Assembly (NCBI GenBank): GCA_021907015.1
Contig: CP091064.1
Coordinates: 2,914,001 to 2,978,000 of the forward strand
Reading direction: 5' to 3'
Source of the DNA: Pectobacterium sp. PL152
GTDB taxonomy: Bacteria > Pseudomonadota > Gammaproteobacteria > Enterobacterales > Enterobacteriaceae
DNA length: 64,000 nt
Part shown: piece after piece, positions 41,938 to 52,851 of the stretch
Layout of the letters: each line of letters begins with the position of its first letter
How positions within the stretch are numbered: position 1 is the stretch's first letter
Notes under the pieces: model-generated
What the model was told of the DNA's origin: nothing
What the model saw: only the letters and a program-made list of their open reading frames with translations
Database searches by the model: none
Made by a program: the position numbers and the translations under genes

Positions 41938-44075
41938 TTACCCCAGTTGGCCGTTGCCTAAATGCTTGATTCGACGCTTCACTTCTTCCTGCTTACCTGC
42001 GTTGAACGGGCGTGCATCCGGGCTGCCGAGGTAGCCGCACACGCGGCGCGTGACGGAAACGCGGGCCGAATCGTGGTTGCCGCATTTCGGGCAGGTGAAG
42101 CCTTTGCTGGTGCACTCGAATTCACCGGTGAAACCGCACTCATAGCATTCGTCGATCGGCGTGTTGGTGCCGTAGTAAGGCACGCGGCTATAGCTGTAAT
42201 CCCACACGTCTTCCAGCGCTTTGAGGTTGTGTTGCAGGTTCGGATATTCGCCGTAGCAAATGAACCCCCGTTAGCCAGCGGCGGATAGGGCAGCTCGAAG
42301 TCGATTTTCTGGTAAGGGTTTACCTTCTTCTCCACATCGAGGTGGAAGCTGTTGGTGTAATACCCTTTGTCCGTCACCCCTTGCACAACGCCAAACTCGG
42401 CGGTATCCAGACGGCAGAAGCGGTCACACAGGTTTTCACTCGGCGTGCTGTACAGGCTGAAACCATAACCCGTTTCGTCTTTCCACTGTTCGGTCGCCTC
42501 TTTCAGACGAGCGATGATGGCCACGGCTTTGGCACGTAGCGCCTCGTCATCAAACACGTGCGTTTGGCCACCGAAGAGGGCATTAATCGTTTCATGCAGG
42601 CCGATATAGCCCAGCGAAATGGAGGCGCGTCCGTTCTTGAAGATGTCCGCGATGCTGTCGTCCGCTTTTAAGCGTACGCCGCAAGCGCCTTCCATATACA
42701 GGATGGGTGCAACGCGGGCTTTCACGTTTTCCAGCCGCGCAATACGCGTCATCAGTGCTTTCTTCGCCAGCGCCAGACGCTGGTCGAGCAGTGTCCAGAA
42801 GCGGCCTTCATTGCCTTCGGCCTCCAGCGCGATGCGCGGCAGGTTCAGGCTGATGACGCCTAAGTTGTTGCGGCCGTCGTGAATCTGCTGGCCGTTTTCT
42901 TCATAAACGCCGAGGAAGCTGCGGCAGCCCATTGGCGTTTTGAACGAACCGGTGACGTTCACAACCTGATCGTAGTTCAGGATATCCGGGTACATGCGCT
43001 TGCTGGCGCACTCCAGCGCAAGCTGTTTGACATCGTAATTCGGATCGCCCGCTTTGTGGTTCAGACCATCGCGAATCGCAAAGACCAGTTTCGGGAAAAC
43101 CGCCGTTTTGTGGTTTTTACCCAGCCCGGCAATGCGGTTGCGTAGGATAGATTCCTGAATCAGACGCGATTCCCAACTGACACCGAGCCCGAAACCAAAG
43201 GTGACGAACGGCGTCTGGCCGTTAGCGGTGTGCAGCGTGTTAACTTCGTATTCCAGTGACTGAAAGGCGTCGTAGCACTCTTTTTCTGTGCGGGTCAGGG
43301 CGTAGTTTTCCGCATCTGGAATCTGCCACTCTTCCGCTACGGCTTTATGTTTCGCATGGCTGGCGGTGACAAACGGCGCCAGAATTTCATCGATGCGGTT
43401 GATCGTGGTGCCGCCATAAATGTGGCTGGCGACCTGCGCGATAATCTGCGCGGTGACGGCGGTCGCGGTTGAGATCGACTTCGGTGGCTCAATCTCCGCA
43501 TTACCCATTTTGAAGCCGTTGGTCAGCATGCCATTCAGGTCGATCAGCATGCAGTTAAACATCGGGAAGAAAGGCGAATAGTCGAGGTCGTGATAGTGAA
43601 TCTCGCCGCGCTCGTGCGCCAGCACCACATCACGCGGCAGAATGTACTGCTTGGCGTAATGCTTGGCGACGATACCCGCCAGCAGATCGCGCTGGGTGGG
43701 AATGACTTTACTGTCTTTGTTGGCGTTCTCGTTCAGCAGCGCCATGTTGCTCTGCTCGACCAGACCGCGAATTTCCTGATTCAGCCGACCGTGGCGTTCA
43801 CGCGCGATGTCTCTGTCGTGGCGGTATTCGATGTAGGTACGTGCCAGCTGCTTGTAATTGCCGGACATCAGCAGGTTTTCGACCGCGTTCTGAATATCGC
43901 GGATATCCACGCGCGATTTATCCTGCATTTGTTGAGCGACCGCACAGGCCACAGTTGCGCAGTAGTCTGCATCATTGACACCGGCTGCATGTGCCGCGCG
44001 TTCGACCGCCTCTTTGATACGCACTTCATCAAAAGGCACCTGGCAACCGTCCCGTTTAATCACTACTGGTTTCAC
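41938..44075 (-). CDS. nrdD: Anaerobic ribonucleoside-triphosphate reductase NrdD (frameshifted)
   Basis: This oxygen-sensitive class III enzyme makes dNTPs from NTPs using a glycyl radical, with formate as reductant. The restored length is 712 residues, equal to E. coli. GTG 44075 has AGAGGAA upstream. The ATP-cone domain is at the N-terminus (VIKRDGCQVPFDEVRIKEAV). Active-site elements include TPMGCRSFLGVYEENG. The C-terminus has zinc cysteines (CYECGF, CPKCG) and the glycyl-radical motif RRVCGYLGSP. One more G in the run at 42267 (AACGGGGGTTC) restores LANGGFICYGEYPN. As written the protein would lack the radical glycine, which is implausible for this locus. NrdR and FNR sites lie upstream. 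Confidence 0.95.
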
Positions 44076-44159
44076 GTTTTTCCTCTATCAATGTTATCCA
44101 CAGGCGAAAACCGTAACTGACAAAGGGTTACAGAGGGCTGTGGATGATATTGTGGATAA

Positions 44160-44206
44160 GCACTACATATGGGTCGTGTTTATAGGATAGGCACTATATA
44201 TTGAAA
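44160..44206. promoter_or_regulatory. Paired NrdR boxes upstream of nrdD
   Basis: GCACTACATATGGGTC (44160) and GCACTATATATTGAAA (44191) both resemble the NrdR consensus ACACWATATATWGTGT. Their centres are exactly 31 bases apart, the spacing known for tandem NrdR boxes. They sit about 85-130 bases before the nrdD start. Confidence 0.75.
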
Positions 44207-44242
44207 TTGCGTAGGGGTGTTTACGCTTTTATCGCCCCAAAA

Positions 44243-44256
44243 TTGATATAGAGCAA
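44243..44256. promoter_or_regulatory. FNR-like site upstream of nrdD
   Basis: TTGATATAGAGCAA matches the FNR consensus TTGATNNNNATCAA except for one position. It agrees with the anaerobic role of nrdDG. Confidence 0.6.
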
Positions 44257-44420
44257 AGAAATCTTCATGTCGGAGGAATTTGAACCTGTGCAAAAACAGT
44301 CAAAAAAGGCGGTGGGAGCGGGAAGGCTTGCTACATGCGGGCTGGCAGATTTTTGCCTGTTTTTGACCTTAAAAGGGGTTGGGAATAGCGACAATGTTGT
44401 GGTGGTGAAAGAAAGAACAG

Positions 44421-44448
44421 AAAAAAGCGCACGGGTTATCGTGCGCTT
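44421..44448 (-). terminator. Intrinsic terminator of ridA
   Basis: An 11-bp perfect stem AAAAGCGCACG/CGTGCGCTTTT, 22 bases after the ridA stop on the minus strand, is followed by further T residues. Confidence 0.9.
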
Positions 44449-44470
44449 TTGGGGAGAGTCATGCCGACAA

Positions 44471-44857
44471 TTAGCGACGAACGGCGATCGCTTCGATTTC
44501 GATCTTCACGTCTTTTGGCAGGCGGGCAACTTCAACGCAAGAGCGAGCCGGGAACGGGGCATCGTGCTCGTTGAAGAAGGCTTCATACGCGGTATTCACC
44601 AGGGTGAAGTCGTGCAGGTCTTTCACGAATACCGTGGTTTTCACGATATCGGACACTTTCAGGCCCGCCGCTTCGACAATGGCCTGTACGTTTTCCAGCG
44701 ACTGACGCGTTTGAGCAGTAATGTTATCTGCCACCAGACCGCTTTTCGGGTTCACTGGAATTTGGCCGGACGTGATGATCATGCTGCCGAGGTCGACGCC
44801 CTGAACATAAGGGCCGATGGCGGCAGGGGCGTGCTCAGTGCTGATAGTACGTGACAT
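44471..44857 (-). CDS. ridA: 2-iminobutanoate/2-iminopropanoate deaminase RidA
   Basis: This 128-residue trimeric cytoplasmic protein hydrolyses reactive enamine/imine intermediates made by PLP enzymes, protecting isoleucine synthesis. The ATG at 44857 has GGAGAT upstream. A longer frame lacks support. The YjgF signature is present: HAPAAIGPYVQGVDLG, SGQIPVN and RSCVEVARLPKDVKIEIEAI, which holds the catalytic Arg and Glu. It follows pyrI on the same strand with a terminator between. The same order, ridA-pyrI-pyrB, is found in E. coli. The frame is intact. Confidence 0.97.
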   Translation of the reverse strand: MSRTISTEHAPAAIGPYVQGVDLGSMIITSGQIPVNPKSGLVADNITAQTRQSLENVQAIVEAAGLKVSDIVKTTVFVKDLHDFTLVNTAYEAFFNEHDAPFPARSCVEVARLPKDVKIEIEAIAVRR

Positions 44858-44910
44858 GGTATCTCCTTGATAGGGGCGTAAAAGGAACGCGGACGCAGCC
44901 ATTATTCAAA

Positions 44911-44945
44911 AAGCCCCGCCGCAGGCAATGTTCATCGCGGGGCAA
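44911..44945 (-). terminator. Intrinsic terminator of pyrBI
   Basis: GCCCCGC (44913-44919) pairs with GCGGGGC (44937-44943), and the minus strand continues GCTTTTTGAAT. It lies just after the pyrI stop. Confidence 0.8.
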
Positions 44946-44954
44946 AGCAGAAAA

Positions 44955-45434
<480 letters not shown>

Positions 45435-46370
45435 TTACAGAACCAGTTCGCGATTCAGGACCAGCGCCAGCAGCGCCTGACGGGCGTAAATGCCGTTGCC
45501 CGCCTGTTGGAAATAATAAGCGTAGGGCGTGGCATCCACATCAATGGTGATCTCATCGACGCGCGGCAGCGGGTGCAGCACTTTCAAATTCGGGCGGGCG
45601 CTGTGCAGGTCAGCCGCGCGCAGGACAAACTGGGATTTGATGTTGATGTACTCGGACGGATCCAGACGCTCTTTCTGCACGCGCGTCATGTACAGAATAT
45701 CCAGCTCACCGACGACGTCGTCGATGCTGTTGTGCAGGCTGTAAGCAATATTCTTCTCTTTCAGCATGCTCAGAATGTAGTCCGGCATCGCCAGCGCGTC
45801 TGGAGCGATGAAATAGAAGCGGTTGCCTTCAAACTTCGCCAGCGCCTGCGTGAGTGAATGCACGGTGCGGCCATATTTCAGATCACCGACCATCGCGATA
45901 TTGATGTTGTTCAGGCGCCCCTGCGTTTCCTGAATGGTGAATAAATCGAGCAGCGTTTGTGTCGGATGCTGGTTCGCACCGTCGCCGGCGTTCAGTACCG
46001 GAATGCCGCCGGAAAACTCGGTCGCAAGGCGGGACGCGCCTTCCTGCGGGTGACGCATCACGATGGCATCAACATATTGGCTGATAACGGAGAGGGTGTC
46101 GGCCAGCGTTTCACCCTTTTTCCCCAGCGAGGTGTTGTTGCTGTCGGCGAAGCCGACGACGGAGGCACCGAGACGATGCATCGCGGTTTCAAAGGATAAA
46201 CGCGTCCGGGTTGAGGCCTCGAAGAAACAGCTGGCAATCACTTTATGTTTTAACAGCTCAGGCTGAGGCTTGGCTTTCAGACTGGCGGCGACGCGCAGCG
46301 TCAGTTCCAAATCTTCCCGACTGAGGTCGTTAATCGAAATAATATGCTTTTGATAGAGCGGATTGACCAT
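45435..46370 (-). CDS. pyrB: Aspartate carbamoyltransferase catalytic chain PyrB
   Basis: This enzyme makes carbamoyl-aspartate from carbamoyl phosphate and aspartate, the first committed step of pyrimidine synthesis. It is 311 residues from ATG 46370, as in E. coli (the upstream in-frame extension is leader). Carbamoyl-phosphate residues are in [18 protein letters not shown], and the [11 protein letters not shown] and late HPLPRVDEI motifs are intact. Upstream are the pyrL leader ORF and attenuator. The frame is intact. Confidence 0.97.
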   Translation of the reverse strand: MVNPLYQKHIISINDLSREDLELTLRVAASLKAKPQPELLKHKVIASCFFEASTRTRLSFETAMHRLGASVVGFADSNNTSLGKKGETLADTLSVISQYVDAIVMRHPQEGASRLATEFSGGIPVLNAGDGANQHPTQTLLDLFTIQETQGRLNNINIAMVGDLKYGRTVHSLTQALAKFEGNRFYFIAPDALAMPDYILSMLKEKNIAYSLHNSIDDVVGELDILYMTRVQKERLDPSEYINIKSQFVLRAADLHSARPNLKVLHPLPRVDEITIDVDATPYAYYFQQAGNGIYARQALLALVLNRELVL

Positions 46371-46504
46371 GGTGTCTTTCTCCTCACGAGTAAACAGGAA
46401 ATGTCGTATCTGGCTGCCCGAGCTGTCGGCAAAAATGCCTGATGCGCTTTTTGATGCCACAACGTGACGACCTGCAAAGGCTGCCGTCGTGGACGATAGG
46501 GCAC

Positions 46505-46532
46505 AAAAAAAAGCCCCTCATTGAGGGGCTTT
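46505..46532 (-). terminator. pyrBI attenuator (UTP-sensitive terminator)
   Basis: AAAGCCCCTCA and TGAGGGGCTTT form an 11-bp stem, followed on the minus strand by eight T. It lies inside and just after the end of the leader ORF, where a ribosome close behind polymerase would block it at low UTP (mechanism known from E. coli). Confidence 0.92.
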
Positions 46533-46640
46533 CTTAATGGAATAATTGAGCAACGGAAAGGAAAACGCTGGCTGGCTGCCGGATGGCAGTTGTGGTTGAG
46601 AACCAACATAAGCAGCGGATTTTTTGGTGTAACGGTGCAT
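46518..46640 (-). CDS. pyrL: pyrBI leader peptide PyrL
   Basis: This is a 40-residue leader ORF (MHRYTKKSAAYVGS..., ending SIKKAPQ), too short for a typical gene list. ATG 46640 has GGGAGGGG directly upstream. The stop TGA at 46518-46520 falls within the first arm of the attenuator stem, so a translating ribosome would cover the hairpin. Just before are U-rich coding runs (TTTTCCTTTCCG and AATTATTCC), the expected UTP-dependent polymerase pause region. An overlapping frame from 46609 has no stop before pyrB and is less likely. Protein identity with E. coli PyrL (44 residues) is weak, as expected for a leader. Confidence 0.75.
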   Translation of the reverse strand: MHRYTKKSAAYVGSQPQLPSGSQPAFSFPLLNYSIKKAPQ

Positions 46641-46665
46641 GACCCCTCCCGGCAAACTGTCGGGA

Positions 46666-46693
46666 ATTATACGCGCCGACTAGGCTATTTCAA
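46666..46693 (-). promoter_or_regulatory. pyrBI promoter
   Basis: On the minus strand TTGAAA (46688-46693) and TATAAT (46666-46671) are separated by 16 bases, close to the sigma-70 ideal. The predicted start lies just before the PyrL ribosome site. Confidence 0.85.
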
Positions 46694-46790
46694 GCAGAAA
46701 ACGTGGTTTTTTACGCATCGCAATCGGTTGCGGATAGGGTGCGGTATGCATAACGCCCGCAGGTGGAAGAGGGGAGATTGAGAAGAGTGA

Positions 46791-47360
<570 letters not shown>

Positions 47361-47441
47361 ACCGCCGGGAAGACGGTCAGGTCGGCAAGACTGAGCTGAT
47401 TGCATGGCAACGGGTAGTTTACCGTTGCGGTATGTACCTCT

Positions 47442-47479
47442 AAAAACTGCGCCTTTTGATTCATCAGGGCGCAGTTTTT
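47442..47479. terminator. Bidirectional terminator between tabA and the MFS gene
   Basis: A 12-bp perfect stem AAAAACTGCGCC/GGCGCAGTTTTT with a 14-base loop has T-runs on both strands. It ends tabA and probably also the convergent exporter gene. Confidence 0.88.
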
Positions 47480-47541
47480 ATTTTATCGTTACAAGGCGTT
47501 ATTGTGCTGAAAGGGATATGACGGTGGCTGACGTTGCCACA

Positions 47542-49001
47542 TCATTCTTCGTGCTTAACCCTGACGGCGAATTTGAAATTGAACAATAGGTGGCTCATTA
47601 GCGCCAGTACCCAAACGCCCCCGCACCGTATAACAGAATACTGCCGAATCCTTCTGTCAACGCTCTCGACGCCACCTCTGTGGCAAGCGTCGATACCTCT
47701 CCACCCCGGCAATGCGTTCTGCGAGTGTATCGATACCCTCCGACACGACACCCTTCAGGCTCTCCGCTATTCCCGCGACCAGTAAATTTCCCATCAAGGC
47801 GATGTTGATCGAAAGCGTAATCAACCGTGCGCTGATATCAATGCCAGATGCCATGCCTGCCCGATCGCCGGAGACGGAACCCGTCGTTGTGTTGGTCACC
47901 GGCGTATTGATGAGTCAAGGGCTGCTCCCGCCAACAGCGCGCCCGGAAGTAGGCTCAGATGATGTGCGGCGGCGAATGTCATCAGCATAAAACCGGTACC
48001 AATAGTGAATAGCCCTATCGGAATGACGCGCGCAGCACCAAAGCGTACCACCAATTTTTCGCCGAGAGGCGGCATGAGCAGGGTCGGTAAGGTATAAGCC
48101 AGCAACGCGAGCCCGGTGGCGAGACTGCTGTATCCCAACCCGCTCTGATAATAGACGGGGAGGTAAATCATCAGCGGCCAGAAGCTGAAATTCATACCCA
48201 TCGAGCCCATAAGCGCGCCGGAAAAGGGGCGAATGCGAAATACAGAAAAATCAAACATGGGATACGGATGGCGTTTCTCCACCCAGATAAATAGCCCCGC
48301 GCTCAGTACCGTGAACAGCAGGATAAGACGTGCGGCAAGGCTGTCCCACCCCAAACTGCTACCTTGTGTAATGAGGTAGGTTGCGCCCATGACCATGCTC
48401 GACAGCGTAACAATGCCACTGAGATCGAGTTTTTAACCGCGTTGTCACGAGATTCCACCACATTTTTCAACGTCAGAATCAGCGTCAGTAAGGCGATAAA
48501 ACCGTGAACCAGAAACACCCACTGCCAGCTTAGCCAGGCAACCAATACACCGCCGATCATCGGCCCGAACCCCAGCCCAAATCCAAACGTAATCCCCCAG
48601 GCCGCAAAAGCACGGCTGCGTGGCGCCCCTTGTGGAAACTGGAACGAGAGAATGGCAATCAGACAGGTCAGCATTGCCCCACCGCTCAACCCCTGAAGAG
48701 AGCGCCCAACAATCAGCCACTGCGGGCTTTCCGCTAGCCCACACATGACCGAGGTTAGCCCGAACGCGATGATGCTGATGATAAAGACACGTTTACGACC
48801 GTAGCGATCCGCCAGCGTGCCAGTTGCCATCAGTACCGTCGTGCAGGCCAGCGTGTAGGCATTCATAATCCACTGCAATTCCCTGAAACTGGCCTGCATC
48901 TCTTTTTCCAGCACGGGTAAAATGACCGGCACGCTGGAGATCTCCAGCCCTGACATGAGTGCAGCCAGACAGACCGCCATCAGTGCCAACATGTTCTTCA
49001 T
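47542..49001 (-). CDS. MFS drug-efflux transporter, DHA2/14-TMS type (about four frameshifts)
   Basis: This inner-membrane proton-coupled exporter of the EmrB/QacA class has about 487 residues restored. The start is ATG 49001 (MKNMLALMAVCLAALMSGL). The DHA2 motifs LMATGTLADRYGRKRVFIIS, GRSLQGLSGGAMLTCLIAIL and LSWQWVFLVHGFIALL are visible, along with a late INTPVTNTTTGSVSGDRAGM (motif C-like). Frames change near 48433 (one A missing after GTTAAAAACTC), 47925, about 47680 and about 47615 (GGG run), each needing one base. Read together it ends at 47542. It is divergent from a GlxA-type regulator, which probably controls it. The substrate is unknown. Confidence 0.88.
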
Positions 49002-49138
49002 ACTCAATTCCTGCAAGACGTTAAGAGATGGCTAGCATGGAAGATTGAGGTCGTAGTGGAAATGCACGCTGATGCCATGTATCGTCAAGATCGTGCCAAA
49101 ATCAGCGGTAATTCTGTTATGAACATAACCCCCAATGT

Positions 49139-50140
49139 TTGCCTCCTGACCGTTCCTCTGCTCCGATAAACCGACGGTTGGTACTGTTGGCATATGAATG
49201 CCTGTGTACATTTGAATTTGGAACTGCGGTCGAAGCATTCGGACGTACCGATGAGGTACTGGGTGAACCACTGTATGACCTGTCTGTTGCTTCAGTGGAA
49301 GACGGCCCTTTTGGTGCGCAAGGCGGTGTGCGGATCGTGGTTGATGGCGGGCTGGAATTGCTCGAAGGCGCGGGGACTATTGTCATTCCTGGTTGGCGTA
49401 GTGTTCACGATACGGCATCAGAACGGCTCATTGCCGCACTGCAAAGGCACACCGCGACGGCTCGCGTATTGTGTCAATTTGCGCAGGGAGTTTTGTTCTC
49501 GGTGCAGCGGGCTTATTGGATGGTAAACGTGCCACCGCGCATTGGAACAGCACTGACATTCTGGCGCAGAGGTTTCCTAACGTGCAGGTCGAGCACGGCA
49601 TGATTTACGTCGATGAAGGTAGCGTGATTACGTCTGCGGGGGCGCCGCGGGGTGGATTTGTGTCTGCATCTGATCCGGCGTGATTACGGAGTCGATGTCG
49701 CCAATCGTACTGCTCGCCGTATGGTCACACCGCCACTGCGCGAAGGCAGTCAGGCGCAGCTTATCCAACAACCTGTGCCGTTACGTCAGGCGAAAACGCT
49801 CGCTCCGCTGCTCGACGATTTGCGTAGTCATCTGAAAATGCCATTGGTGATTGAGCAACTTGCTGCGCAGGTCGGTATGAGTCGCCGCACGTTCTTGCGC
49901 CGTTTTCACGAGGCTACGGGCACAACGCCGGGCGAATGGATGCTGAGAGTGCGGCTGGAAAAGGCCTGTGCGCTACTGGAAAACGAAAGACTGAGCATCG
50001 ATCGTGTGGCAGAACAAGCGGGTTTCGGCTCGCCTGAAACGCTGCGACATCATTTTCGGCAACGGCTTAACACGACGCCGACGCGCTGGCGCAAAGCATT
50101 TAGAGAGCGAATGAGCAGTACGCTAATCACCGGGGAATGA
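49139..50140 (+). CDS. GlxA-family AraC-type regulator (frameshifts)
   Basis: This transcriptional regulator has an N-terminal DJ-1/PfpI-like domain and a C-terminal AraC helix-turn-helix pair. It is about 334 residues restored. RRLVLLAYECLCTFEFGTAV, then IVIPGWRSV and ICAGSFVLGAAGLLDGKRAT, are the amidase-like core (the nucleophile position is Cys). The second half reads SAGGAAGVDLCLHLIRRDYG, then SRRTFLRRFHEATGTTP and VAEQAGFGSPETLRHHFRQR. One base is missing near 49470 and two G near 49640-49655. The start is unsure: TTG 49139 fits the frame. It diverges from the MFS exporter across 137 bases, so exporter control is likely (inference). Confidence 0.85.
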
Positions 50141-50172
50141 GCCTACCTGGAGAGCGGGACATAAGGAAAAAG

Positions 50173-50198
50173 CACTCCCCGGATAGGATCCGGGAGTG
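50173..50198 (-). terminator. Intrinsic terminator of argF
   Basis: CACTCCCCGGAT pairs with ATCCGGGAGTG (one bulged C), and the minus strand continues GCTTTTTCC. It lies 29 bases after the argF stop. Confidence 0.85.
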
Positions 50199-50226
50199 GA
50201 GTAAAGGCATGAAGGATAGGCGCGCG

Positions 50227-51234
50227 TTAGTCTTGCGCTAGCGTAGCGACCATCACCGCTTTGATGGTGTGCATACGGTTTTCCGCCTGATCGAACACGA
50301 TGCTGTGCGCGGATTCAAAGACCTCATCCGTGACTTCCATTCCACCGTGCAGACCATACTGTTCCGCCATTTGTTGGCCCATTGTCGTCTGATCGTCGTG
50401 GAACGCAGGCAGACAGTGCAGGAACTTCACCTGTGGATTACCCGTTGCGGCGATCATCGCCATGTTTACCTGATACGGCTTCAGCAGCGCGATACGCTCC
50501 TGCCAGGTCTCTTTCGGTTCTCCCATGGAAACCCAGACGTCGGTATAAATGAAATCTGCGCCCGCAACGCCAGCGGCGATATCTTCCGTCAGCGTAATGC
50601 TACCGCCGGTTTGTGCCGCCGCCGCCTGACACTCTGCGACCAGACCGGCATCCGGCCAGCAGGCTTTTGGTGCGACAAGGCGTAAGTCCAGCCCGGTCAG
50701 CGCCGCCGCTTCCAACATGGTGTTGCCCATGTTGTTGCGCGCATCACCCACGTAAACGAGCGTCATGTCTGACAGCGGTTTACCCGGTAAATGCTCCTGC
50801 ATCGTCAGCAGATCCGCCAGCAGTTGCGTAGGGTGGAATTCGTTCGTCAGCCCGTTCCAGACCGGAACGCCCGCGTATTGCGCCAGCGTTTCAACAATTT
50901 GCTGGCCATAGCCGCGATATTGAATGCCGTCGTACATTCTTCCCAGTACGCGAGCGGTATCTTTGATGGACTCTTTATGGCCGATTTGGCTGCCGCTTGG
51001 GCCGAGATAGGTCACTTGCGCGCCCTGATCGTATGCAGCAACTTCGAAAGAGCAGCGAGTACGAGTCGAATCTTTTTCGAAGATGAGTGCGATGTTTTTA
51101 CCTTGCAGGCGGCGGACTTCTGTCCCGTTTTTTTTATCGGCTTTCAGTTTCGTTGACAGGGCTAAAAGATTGGCAATTTCTGCGGGTGTAAAATCCATTA
51201 ACCTTAAAAAATGACGCTTGTAGAACGGTTGCAT
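50227..51234 (-). CDS. argF: Ornithine carbamoyltransferase (ArgF/ArgI)
   Basis: This cytoplasmic enzyme makes citrulline from ornithine and carbamoyl phosphate in arginine synthesis. It is 335 residues from ATG 51234 (GGAG nine bases upstream). The longer upstream frame is not needed. Carbamoyl-phosphate residues are in [18 protein letters not shown] and [13 protein letters not shown], with ornithine-binding [14 protein letters not shown]. It is close to E. coli ArgI along its length, so argI is an equally valid name. It is separated from rraB by a divergent gap with two ARG boxes. The frame is intact. Confidence 0.96.
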   Translation of the reverse strand: MQPFYKRHFLRLMDFTPAEIANLLALSTKLKADKKNGTEVRRLQGKNIALIFEKDSTRTRCSFEVAAYDQGAQVTYLGPSGSQIGHKESIKDTARVLGRMYDGIQYRGYGQQIVETLAQYAGVPVWNGLTNEFHPTQLLADLLTMQEHLPGKPLSDMTLVYVGDARNNMGNTMLEAAALTGLDLRLVAPKACWPDAGLVAECQAAAAQTGGSITLTEDIAAGVAGADFIYTDVWVSMGEPKETWQERIALLKPYQVNMAMIAATGNPQVKFLHCLPAFHDDQTTMGQQMAEQYGLHGGMEVTDEVFESAHSIVFDQAENRMHTIKAVMVATLAQD

Positions 51235-51266
51235 GATGTACATCTCCATGTGGCTCAACATCACCG

Positions 51267-51305
51267 GTTGAATTAAAATTCACTTTATATGTGTAATTAT
51301 TCAAA
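51267..51305. promoter_or_regulatory. Two ARG boxes upstream of argF
   Basis: TGAATTAAAATTCA (51269-51282) is a perfect ArgR palindrome. A second, weaker site TGTGTAATTATTCA lies at 51290-51303. The 18-bp boxes are 3 bp apart, the normal tandem spacing for the hexameric repressor ArgR. Confidence 0.9.
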
Positions 51306-51395
51306 TTCAAGTGGTGATATCAAACTTTGTGGTGGAGCAAGCCGCAGGGCTGTGGGACAATAAGCAATATTACGTCGATTAATGAGGACTGAGGC

Positions 51396-51821
51396 ATGGC
51401 AAACCGCGAATTACTGGAAGAACAACGGGAAGAGACACGCCTGATCATTGAAGAACTGCTCGATGATGGCAGCGATCCTGACGCGCTCTATACCATTGAA
51501 CACCATTTCTCTGCTGAGAAGTTTGAAGTGTTGGAAAAAGTCGCCGTAGAAGCCTTCAAGCTGGGCTATGAAGTGACGGATGCGGAAGAGCTGGAAGTGG
51601 AAGATGGCGTGTTGCTGATGTGCTGTGATGCCATCAGTGAAGTTGCGCTCAATGCGGAACTGATCGACGCACAGGTAGAACAGCTGCTGGCGCTGGCAGA
51701 ACGCCACGGTGTGAATTACGACGGGTGGGGCACCTACTTCGAAGATCCAGATGGTGAAGGCGAAGAGGACGGGGATGATGAAGATTTTTATGATGAAGAT
51801 GATGATGGCAAGCGCCATTAA
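51396..51821 (+). CDS. rraB: Regulator of ribonuclease E activity B, RraB
   Basis: This 141-residue cytoplasmic protein binds RNase E and modulates its mRNA decay activity. The N-terminus [20 protein letters not shown] and [20 protein letters not shown] are family-typical, and the C-terminus is a strongly acidic tail ([20 protein letters not shown]). It is the usual neighbour of argI in E. coli, on the opposite strand. The frame is intact. Confidence 0.95.
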   Translation: MANRELLEEQREETRLIIEELLDDGSDPDALYTIEHHFSAEKFEVLEKVAVEAFKLGYEVTDAEELEVEDGVLLMCCDAISEVALNAELIDAQVEQLLALAERHGVNYDGWGTYFEDPDGEGEEDGDDEDFYDEDDDGKRH

Positions 51822-51861
51822 TTATTGAATCGTTCATCTCGAAGCTCTCGCCTCACTAAAT

Positions 51862-51882
51862 GCCGCAGGAATATCCTGCGGC
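51862..51882 (+). terminator. Intrinsic terminator of rraB
   Basis: A 9-bp perfect stem GCCGCAGGA/TCCTGCGGC with a 3-base loop is followed by GTTTTTAT, 40 bases past rraB. Confidence 0.92.
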
Positions 51883-51928
51883 GTTTTTATTCGGCATGAC
51901 AACGCCTTATTCCCGTACTTTCAGCCTA

Positions 51929-52432
51929 TTACAGCATTTTCAGCATCGTCACTTCACAATCGGTGTGGCCCGTGTTGCCCATTGAGTGCGGAATCAGCTC
52001 GAAGCCCAGCGATTCATACAGTCGGATTGCACTGGTCAGGTGGCCGGTTGTTTCCAGATAGCAGCGGCGAAAGCCGTGCTGACGTGCAAAATCAAGCGCC
52101 TGTATCGCTAACTGACGCGCCAGTCCTTTGCCTCGCGCGACGGGCAGGAAATACATTTTCTGCAATTCACACACATCGTCTTCACCCGCGACCAGTGGCG
52201 CAATACCGCCGCCGCCAACCACGCGGCCTTCGAATTCAATCACCCAGTAGGCGCTTTGCGGCTGGCTATAGAGGGCAAACAGCGCGTCCAGATTGGGATC
52301 GGAAACGGTGTAGCCTTTATCGGCCGTCAAACCAAATTCGGCGGAAACCTGACGAATGACCTGAGCGATAGCAGCATCGTCTCGCGCGGTGATTGGGCGT
52401 ACCTGAAGATTGGCGAAGGTCGCGGTTGTCAT
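51929..52432 (-). CDS. yjgM: GNAT-family N-acetyltransferase YjgM
   Basis: This predicted acetyl-CoA-dependent acetyltransferase has 167 residues, the same as E. coli YjgM (reported as OatA). The GNAT acetyl-CoA loop is [20 protein letters not shown] (RGKGLA matching the R/Q-x-x-G-x-G/A loop), followed by [20 protein letters not shown]. The start at 52432 fits the conserved N-terminus [16 protein letters not shown]. It is divergent from yjgN. The substrate is uncertain. The frame is intact. Confidence 0.9.
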   Translation of the reverse strand: MTTATFANLQVRPITARDDAAIAQVIRQVSAEFGLTADKGYTVSDPNLDALFALYSQPQSAYWVIEFEGRVVGGGGIAPLVAGEDDVCELQKMYFLPVARGKGLARQLAIQALDFARQHGFRRCYLETTGHLTSAIRLYESLGFELIPHSMGNTGHTDCEVTMLKML

Positions 52433-52638
52433 AATACGTACTCTTGCTCTTACGGTTTACGAGGGGAATGATTCTGGTCGATTGTAATACCATTTCAGGC
52501 CACATCGATGCAACGCCTATCCCCGTTCTTCCTGCTGTGTTTTGAATAGTCTCTGTGGTGACTTTTATTCCATACCCACACTAACGCGTCAGCATTTTCT
52601 ACTGTTAATGCCATAACACGACACCCTGAAGCTAGAAT

Positions 52639-52680
52639 TATCTAAGATATAAGTAAAATTTCCTGCAATATCTCAAGATA
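52639..52680. promoter_or_regulatory. Tandem TATCT-AGATA palindromes upstream of yjgN
   Basis: TATCTAAGATA (52639-52649) and TATCTCAAGATA (52669-52680) are two short palindromes spaced 30 bases start to start, about three helix turns. They lie in the 419-base yjgM-yjgN gap, which otherwise contains no gene. They could be repressor sites for either gene. The regulator is not identified. Confidence 0.5.
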
Positions 52681-52851
52681 TAAATATTAAGGTGCACTAT
52701 TCCTTACGATTTATAAGACTATGCAGTTGTTTAATTACTGTTAACTTTTATTGTTGTCGTTAACAAGACGTGCTTAAATAAGCCGCTTTTTGTATGCCAG
52801 TAACGCTTTTAAGCGCTTTATTAGGCTTATTTCTTTTAGGACGAAAGGTTT

